NCBI GenBank assembly: GCA_009923345.1
Contig: RFTR01000043.1
Span: 1 to 11,806 of the forward strand
Reading direction: 5' to 3'
DNA length: 11,806 bases
Source: Betaproteobacteria bacterium
GTDB taxonomy: Bacteria > Pseudomonadota > Gammaproteobacteria > Burkholderiales > Burkholderiaceae_C
Shown: positions 7,733-11,806 of the stretch, piece after piece
Numbering within the stretch: position 1 is the stretch's first letter
Layout of the letters: each line of letters opens with the position of its first letter
Made by a program: the position numbers and the translations under genes
The notes under the pieces: model-generated
Database searches by the model: none
What the model saw: the letters and a program-made list of their open reading frames with translations, nothing else
What the model was told of the DNA's origin: nothing

Positions 7733-8691
7733 CTGTGCTGGCGCGATTTTTTGGTCAATCGCGCCAAATACGCTTTGCCCATCTGCGCCTTTGGCTTCAA
7801 TGCGAATGGTGTCTCCATACTTCATGAATTCGGTGCTGGGCTTGCCGTCCAAAATAGTTTCAATCGCGCGTTTTTCGGCAATACAGCTATAGCCTTTGGG
7901 CCATTCTTTTTTGCCTTTGATTTCGATGCCTTGGTTGCTGACGGTGCCGCTTCCCACCACTGAACCAGCGCGCACATTGCGGGTTTTGCAAATGTGGGCA
8001 ATGAGTTGGCCAAAGTGAAATGTCATCTCAGGCCCAGCCTCGCACATGCCGACTTTGCGGCCGTTCCAGGAGGACTGCACGGTCAGGTTGAGTCGGCCGT
8101 TGTCCCACGCATCGCCCAATTCATCGAGTGTGACTGCGACTGGGCTGAATGCGGTTGCAGGTTTGCTTTGCACGAAGCCAAAGCCTTGAGCATCACTAAG
8201 CGGATACCTTCCAAAGCTTCATCTGGGGTCGAGTTCATTGGCACGTCTGCGGTGATGACGGCGATCTCAGCTTCAAAGTCAATGCCGAAGTCTTCGCTGG
8301 CACACACCACATCGTCTTGTGCACCCATAAAGTCGTCACTTCCACCTTGGTACATCAGCGGGTCTTTGTAAAAACTCTCTGGCACTTCAGCGCCGCGCGC
8401 TGCACGCACTAATTCCACATGGTTGATATAAGCGGAACCATCGGCCCATTGGTAGGCGCGCGGAAGTGGCGCCATGCACATAGCAGGATCAAATGGAAAT
8501 GCGTGCCTCGCTTTGCCAAGGTTGAGCGTCTCGTATAAATCTACGAGTTGCGGCGCAATAAAACCCCAGTCATCCAACGCTTGTTGCATTTTGTTGGCGA
8601 TGCCTGTTGCGTAATGTGCAGTGCTTAGATCACGCGAGACGACTACGAGTTGTCCATCTCGTGATCCGTCTTTGTAGGTGGCAAGTTTCAT
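7733..8691 (-). pseudogene. Fumarylacetoacetate hydrolase-family protein, broken by internal deletion
   Basis: Intact relatives of about 330 residues hydrolyse C-C bonds of acylpyruvate-type compounds, often in aromatic degradation. Reading starts at the ATG at 8691 after GAGGA and matches the family ('DFMGAQDDVV', metal-binding E-x-E in 'DFEAEIAVI' at 138-146) up to 'GIRLVML', residue 168. It then turns into unrelated sequence that stops at 8083. Homology resumes at once in another frame, from 'GFGFVQSKPATAFSPVAVT' (8185 downward), through 'GPEMTFHFGQLIAHICKTRNVRAGSVVGSGTVSN' (about 8050-7950) to 'DGQSVFGAIDQKIAP'. The segment expected between the parts, about 15 residues with the N-D-x-S-x-R motif that carries a metal-ligand aspartate, is absent. 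This implies a deletion of roughly 46 bases at 8187/8188. The second frame has no stop near the expected end and runs to 7580 inside the DUF2946 gene. The product should be inactive. Confidence 0.86.
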
Positions 8692-8758
8692 AGCCGAAAG
8701 TCCTCAGGCAAAATTACTTATAAATAGATTTCTTCACCTGATCATAATCGCCCACTTT

Positions 8759-9884
8759 ATGAATGAACGCGCGGCTATGCAAGCCGCTTTCAAAGCAAAC
8801 ACACGGCCTGGTGTGCAAATGCGGTTGCCTAGTTGGCGCACCACGCTTTTTGTTGCATGCGCGGTTTTATTGGTGCACATATGGTTGCTTGGGTCTAGCA
8901 GTCTGTGGTTGACACCTAGCGCAGAACAAACTCTCCAGACCAAAGCATTTGTCACGCGACAAATTCAATTGCCACCTACGGAAAGTGCGACCGGGCCTTC
9001 AAAGCCCAAAAGCGTTGCTACCACAAAACCCCAAACTAAAACAGAAGCTGAACCGCCCATCAACGCAACAACCACTGCCGAGACCGACACTGCGAATGCA
9101 TCCGATGCTTCATTCATCGATCAGCAACCAAGACCTGGCTGAACCTGTCAGCTTGCCATCGCGCGTAGCGTCTAGCGTTGATTTGCCGCCCTATCCACGC
9201 TTTGCAGGTGATGGCGTCCCTGCCAATGAAGCCAGTGCCTTCAAAATTCCTGATCCCGTTTTTTTGAAATACCAAGTGCTTGGCATGTCCAAGCAGATGA
9301 ATTACTCAGCTTGGGCCGAGTTTTCTTGGCAGCACAATGGGCAACGATATGACTCTAAATTAGAGGTAGGTGCTTTTTTATTAGGGTCCCGTAGCCAAAC
9401 CAGCCAAGGCAGCTTGGGCGCAGAAGGACTGTTGCCCCAGCGTTTTGGCGACAAATACCGCACCGAAGTCGCTTCGCACTTCCAGCGCGACAAAGGCATG
9501 ATCAGCTTTAGCAACAACGCACCTGAGGTGCCTATGCTCAAAGGCGCGCAAGACCGCTTAAGCGTTGTGATGCAAATTGCCGCCTTGCTATCCGCCGAAC
9601 CCGAGCGTTATCCCGTAGGCACCATGCTCTCGTTTCAAACGGTGGCAACGCGCGATGCCGAAGTGTGGCTCTTCTTGGTGGAAAAAGCGGAAACTTTGCA
9701 ATTGCCCTATGGCGAAGTACCAACCATCAAAATCAACCGTAAACCGCGCAAGGAATTTGACCAAACCATCGAGCTTTGGTTTGCGCCATCGATAGACTAT
9801 CTACCGGTACGCTTGAAGGTGACCAATGCCAATGGCGACTTTGTCGACCAGCAATTGCGTAAGATTGAAAAGCCTAAGTCTTGA
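8759..9884 (+). pseudogene. DUF3108 domain protein split by a +1 frameshift
   Basis: The first frame (8759-9142) encodes a cytoplasmic tail, one membrane anchor ('TTLFVACAVLLVHIWLLG') and a Pro/Thr/Lys/Ala-rich periplasmic linker. The DUF3108 domain itself is in the +1 frame up to the TGA at 9882-9884, with 'LPPYPRFAGDGVP', 'YQVLGMSKQMNYSAWAEFSWQHNG', 'QTVATRDAEVWLFLVE' and a C-terminal 'IELWFAPSIDYLPVRLKV'. The frames meet around 9100-9140, where linker-like sequence gives way to 'AEPVSLPSRV'. The total span is 3n+1 bases, consistent with one extra base. No slippery heptamer is seen, so mutation or sequencing error is more likely than programmed shifting, although the first frame ends GGC TGA, where a +1 slip would continue correctly. 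The start could instead be the ATG at 8819. The family role is unknown (outer-envelope, uncharacterised). Confidence 0.8.
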
Positions 9885-9947
9885 AATTTGGCGTTTCAAT
9901 CCGATATCCTAGGGGAACTTACCTGTTTTACAGAAAGCCACGACACC

Positions 9948-10229
9948 ATGGACATGCTCTACAACTCTGAGACTTTCTCCGTCATGCATTTACAAATGCA
10001 AGACACCGGTTTTCTGCCCTCTCGTCCAGATGTACCTGTTCTAGCCCGCCACGGGTTCGAGATTGTCGACAAGCGTTCTGGCAAAGAGTTATTTCTTGAA
10101 GGCTCATGGGCCGAACAGTTCCAAGCCCATTTGCGCGCTTGGCAAGAAAACTCCCCCACCCAAGAAGAAGTCGAAGACACCTTAGCCGGCTACGCAGAGT
10201 TGGCTCAAAACCCAGTGGTGGTGCACTAA
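9948..10229 (+). CDS. DUF3567 (BTH_I0359-type) small conserved protein
   Basis: A 93-residue soluble protein with no signal peptide. The 'MDMLYNSETFSVMHL' start, 'HGFEIVDKRSGKELFLEGSWAEQFQ' centre and 'PTQEEVEDTLAGYAELAQNPVVVH' end match a small family found almost only in Betaproteobacteria. Its structure class is known from a Burkholderia protein, but no function is established to my knowledge. The frame is open from 9888, but the family N-terminus begins at 9948, with AGAAAG about 10 bases upstream. The stop overlaps the stop of the convergent AbrB-family transporter gene by 4 bases. It lies 63 bases after the DUF3108 gene on the same strand, leaving room for its own promoter. Confidence 0.88.
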   Translation: MDMLYNSETFSVMHLQMQDTGFLPSRPDVPVLARHGFEIVDKRSGKELFLEGSWAEQFQAHLRAWQENSPTQEEVEDTLAGYAELAQNPVVVH

Positions 10230-11293
10230 GGTTTTCTGATGTACAGCCAGTAATAGATAGGCTGCACCAATAACAAGATAGCCACTAATCGGCACACCTG
10301 GAACGCGCTGACCACAGCCACCCCAAGTTGCAACACCTTGGCGGTAATCGCCATTTCAGCAATTCCGCCAGGAGACGTGCTCAATATCATGGTCGGTAAT
10401 GGCAAGCCAGTGAGCCACACCAAGCCCTCTGCAAATCCGGCGCACACCACAATCATCACCACCGTTGCCAAAGCCACGCTGGCTAACCAACGCGGCGCGG
10501 TGTACATAAAAGATGCTGTGAAGCGCACGCCCAAGCTCACGCCAATCACCATCTGCGCTGCGTTGGACAACCATGGCGGAATTCCTGAAAGCGTGATCTC
10601 GTTCATCGTCAACACCGTTGCCACCAAAAATGGGCCTAAAAACCAAGGGTTGGGGCGCTTCATCAACTTCATCACGCCAGCACCTGCGCCGGTACATAGG
10701 GCCAAGAGAACTAAACCCTGCCAATCGATTTGACGCGCAAAGGTTGGCGCCACATCCAATCCATGCCAGCCACTGAACTGCATCACAAAGGGCACGACCA
10801 CAGTGACGATTAACACACGCAAACTGTGCGCAGAAGCTACTAAATCAGTTCTGGCCATTGCGCGTTCGGCTAACAATGTCATTTCAGACGCGCCACCGAT
10901 AGGGCCTGCGAAGTAAGTGGTCGCACGGTCTAAACCTTCCATACGCGGTGCATGTACCCAATGTAACCAGCGTCCAAAGGCAAACCCCAGCACCAGCGCC
11001 CACACAATGCCCAATCCAATGACCCACCACAAGCTCACCAACAAAGCGGTGACCTGCGGTGTGAAATAAAGACCCAAAGCTGTTCCGATCACCCATTGGC
11101 CCGTGTCACGAAAAGGGTTCCAACTGAGCGTCGGCGCACCACGTATCGAAGCAAACGATGTGGCTAGTAGCGGACCAATCATCCACGGTAAGGGCGTATG
11201 CAACGCCATACAGATTTGCGCTGCGACCCAGGCCAACAGCAAAGTACCAGCAACGCGAACAGAAAACCCAACAGCAGGGCGCATAGAAAGCAT
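10226..11293 (-). CDS. AbrB-family integral membrane protein (ammonia monooxygenase-like annotation)
   Basis: A 355-residue very hydrophobic protein with about ten predicted membrane segments arranged as two similar halves. Each half holds a 'P-W-M/F-(I/L)-G-P-(L/F)-L-(A/V)-(T/A)' motif ('LPWMIGPLLATS' near residue 35, 'NPWFLGPFLVATV' near 215) and a 'GxxxGxxFT' motif ('GTALGLYFTPQV', 'GVSLGVRFTASF'). The 'TSPGGIAEMAITAKVL' near the C-terminus and 'GPIGGASEMTLLAE' in the first half are the paired conserved loops. This internal duplication defines the AbrB/DUF family of inner-membrane proteins, which is unrelated to the AbrB DNA-binding fold of VapB. Members are sometimes labelled ammonia monooxygenase, for which there is no good evidence; transport is likely but the substrate is unknown. 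An alternative ATG lies at 11284. It is divergent from purU across 64 bases. Confidence 0.9.
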   Translation of the reverse strand: MLSMRPAVGFSVRVAGTLLLAWVAAQICMALHTPLPWMIGPLLATSFASIRGAPTLSWNPFRDTGQWVIGTALGLYFTPQVTALLVSLWWVIGLGIVWALVLGFAFGRWLHWVHAPRMEGLDRATTYFAGPIGGASEMTLLAERAMARTDLVASAHSLRVLIVTVVVPFVMQFSGWHGLDVAPTFARQIDWQGLVLLALCTGAGAGVMKLMKRPNPWFLGPFLVATVLTMNEITLSGIPPWLSNAAQMVIGVSLGVRFTASFMYTAPRWLASVALATVVMIVVCAGFAEGLVWLTGLPLPTMILSTSPGGIAEMAITAKVLQLGVAVVSAFQVCRLVAILLLVQPIYYWLYIRKP

Positions 11294-11357
11294 GGAGCGG
11301 TATTTTGCCTATCCCCTACCCATCGGCGTGTCGCGCGTGCGTACCTACAATCGTTGT

Positions 11358-11806
11358 ATGACCGCTTACATCCTGAATTTGTCATGCCCAGACCGCACGG
11401 GGATCGTGCATGCTGTCTCGGGTTTTTTGCTCGAGCGCCAAGGCAACATCGAAGAAGCCGCGCAATACAACGACCCTGATACCGGTTTGTTTTTTATGCG
11501 GGTGCGTTTCGCTTGCGATGCTGTATCGCAAGATGACTTGCGCTCGCAGTTACTGGGTTTGGCCAAATCGCTCAACATGCAATGGACTTTGCACGATGCG
11601 TCGCAACCCATGCGCACGGTACTAATGGTCAGCAAAGAAGGTCATTGCCTAAACGATTTGCTGTTTCGCTGGAAGAGTGGTCTGTTGCCGCTTGATATCC
11701 GGGCCATCATCAGCAACCATCGTGAGTTTTACCAACTCGCGGCCAGTTACAACGTGCCTTTCCACCATATTCATTTCACCGCAGCAACCAAAGCCCAAGG
11801 TGAGTC
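11358..11806 (+). CDS. purU: Formyltetrahydrofolate deformylase PurU (3' end beyond the window)
   Basis: PurU hydrolyses 10-formyltetrahydrofolate to tetrahydrofolate and formate, supplying formate for PurT and balancing one-carbon pools. The 149 complete codons show the N-terminal ACT regulatory domain ('YILNLSCPDRTGIVHAVSGFL', residues 4-24, then 'NIEEAAQYNDPDTGLFFMRV') to about residue 80. The formyltransferase fold begins at 'RTVLMVSKEGHCLNDLLFRWKSGLLP', followed by 'IRAIISNH' and 'FHHIHFTAATKAQGES'. The catalytic His/Asp region proper lies beyond the window. The ATG at 11358 starts the family sequence. No Shine-Dalgarno is present, and a TACAAT hexamer ends 6 bases before the ATG, so a very short or absent leader is conceivable. 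Confidence 0.96.
   Translation, partial: MTAYILNLSCPDRTGIVHAVSGFLLERQGNIEEAAQYNDPDTGLFFMRVRFACDAVSQDDLRSQLLGLAKSLNMQWTLHDASQPMRTVLMVSKEGHCLNDLLFRWKSGLLPLDIRAIISNHREFYQLAASYNVPFHHIHFTAATKAQGE

Noticed and set aside
8949..9140. N-terminal part of the second DUF3108 frame as an independent protein start
   Set aside because: Its first 60 or so residues are out-of-frame translation of the linker (Pro/Lys/Gln-rich with no family match). The anchor-containing frame fits this region better.

Overview
The window looks like chromosomal DNA of a betaproteobacterium in the Burkholderiales, probably Comamonadaceae-like. The support is the recG / queA / tgt order, a DUF3567 (BTH_I0359-type) protein and a PhaM-type granule protein, which I know mainly from this group, and a Tgt with an extended zinc-binding loop. 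No rRNA, tRNA, CRISPR array, integrase or complete insertion sequence was seen. Genes are tightly packed and both window ends cut genes (recG on the left, purU on the right).

Layout. 1-1428 (-) is the N-terminal two thirds of RecG, divergent from queA (1492-2553, +). queA and tgt (3262-4443, +), two steps of tRNA queuosine modification, are separated by a vapBC toxin-antitoxin pair on the opposite strand (2566-3161, -). Three 17-bp direct repeats lie over the likely vapBC promoter. tgt ends inside an imperfect inverted repeat (4432-4503) that supplies its last codons and stop. The repeat sits between tgt and a convergent FIST-domain sensor gene (4511-5773, -). Upstream of FIST, on the same strand, are a PhaM-like polyhydroxyalkanoate granule protein (5816-6418) and a PCuAC periplasmic copper chaperone (6486-6971).

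Next on the minus strand come an unrecognised short reading frame (6992-7264), a small DUF2946 protein (7359-7718), and a fumarylacetoacetate hydrolase-family gene (7733-8691) broken by an internal deletion. Divergent from that is a DUF3108 protein gene (8759-9884, +), also split by a frameshift. So two back-to-back genes are broken in this window. After these come a DUF3567 gene (9948-10229, +), a convergent AbrB-family membrane protein (10226-11293, -), and the start of purU (11358 to the window end, +).

Functional groups: queA and tgt act in one tRNA-modification pathway. PCuAC and DUF2946 probably form a copper-related envelope group. PhaM points to carbon storage as polyhydroxybutyrate. 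The rest are housekeeping genes or conserved genes of unknown role. I found no convincing new multi-gene system. The most notable items are the vapBC pair splitting queA from tgt, the repeat that ends tgt, and the two adjacent broken genes.
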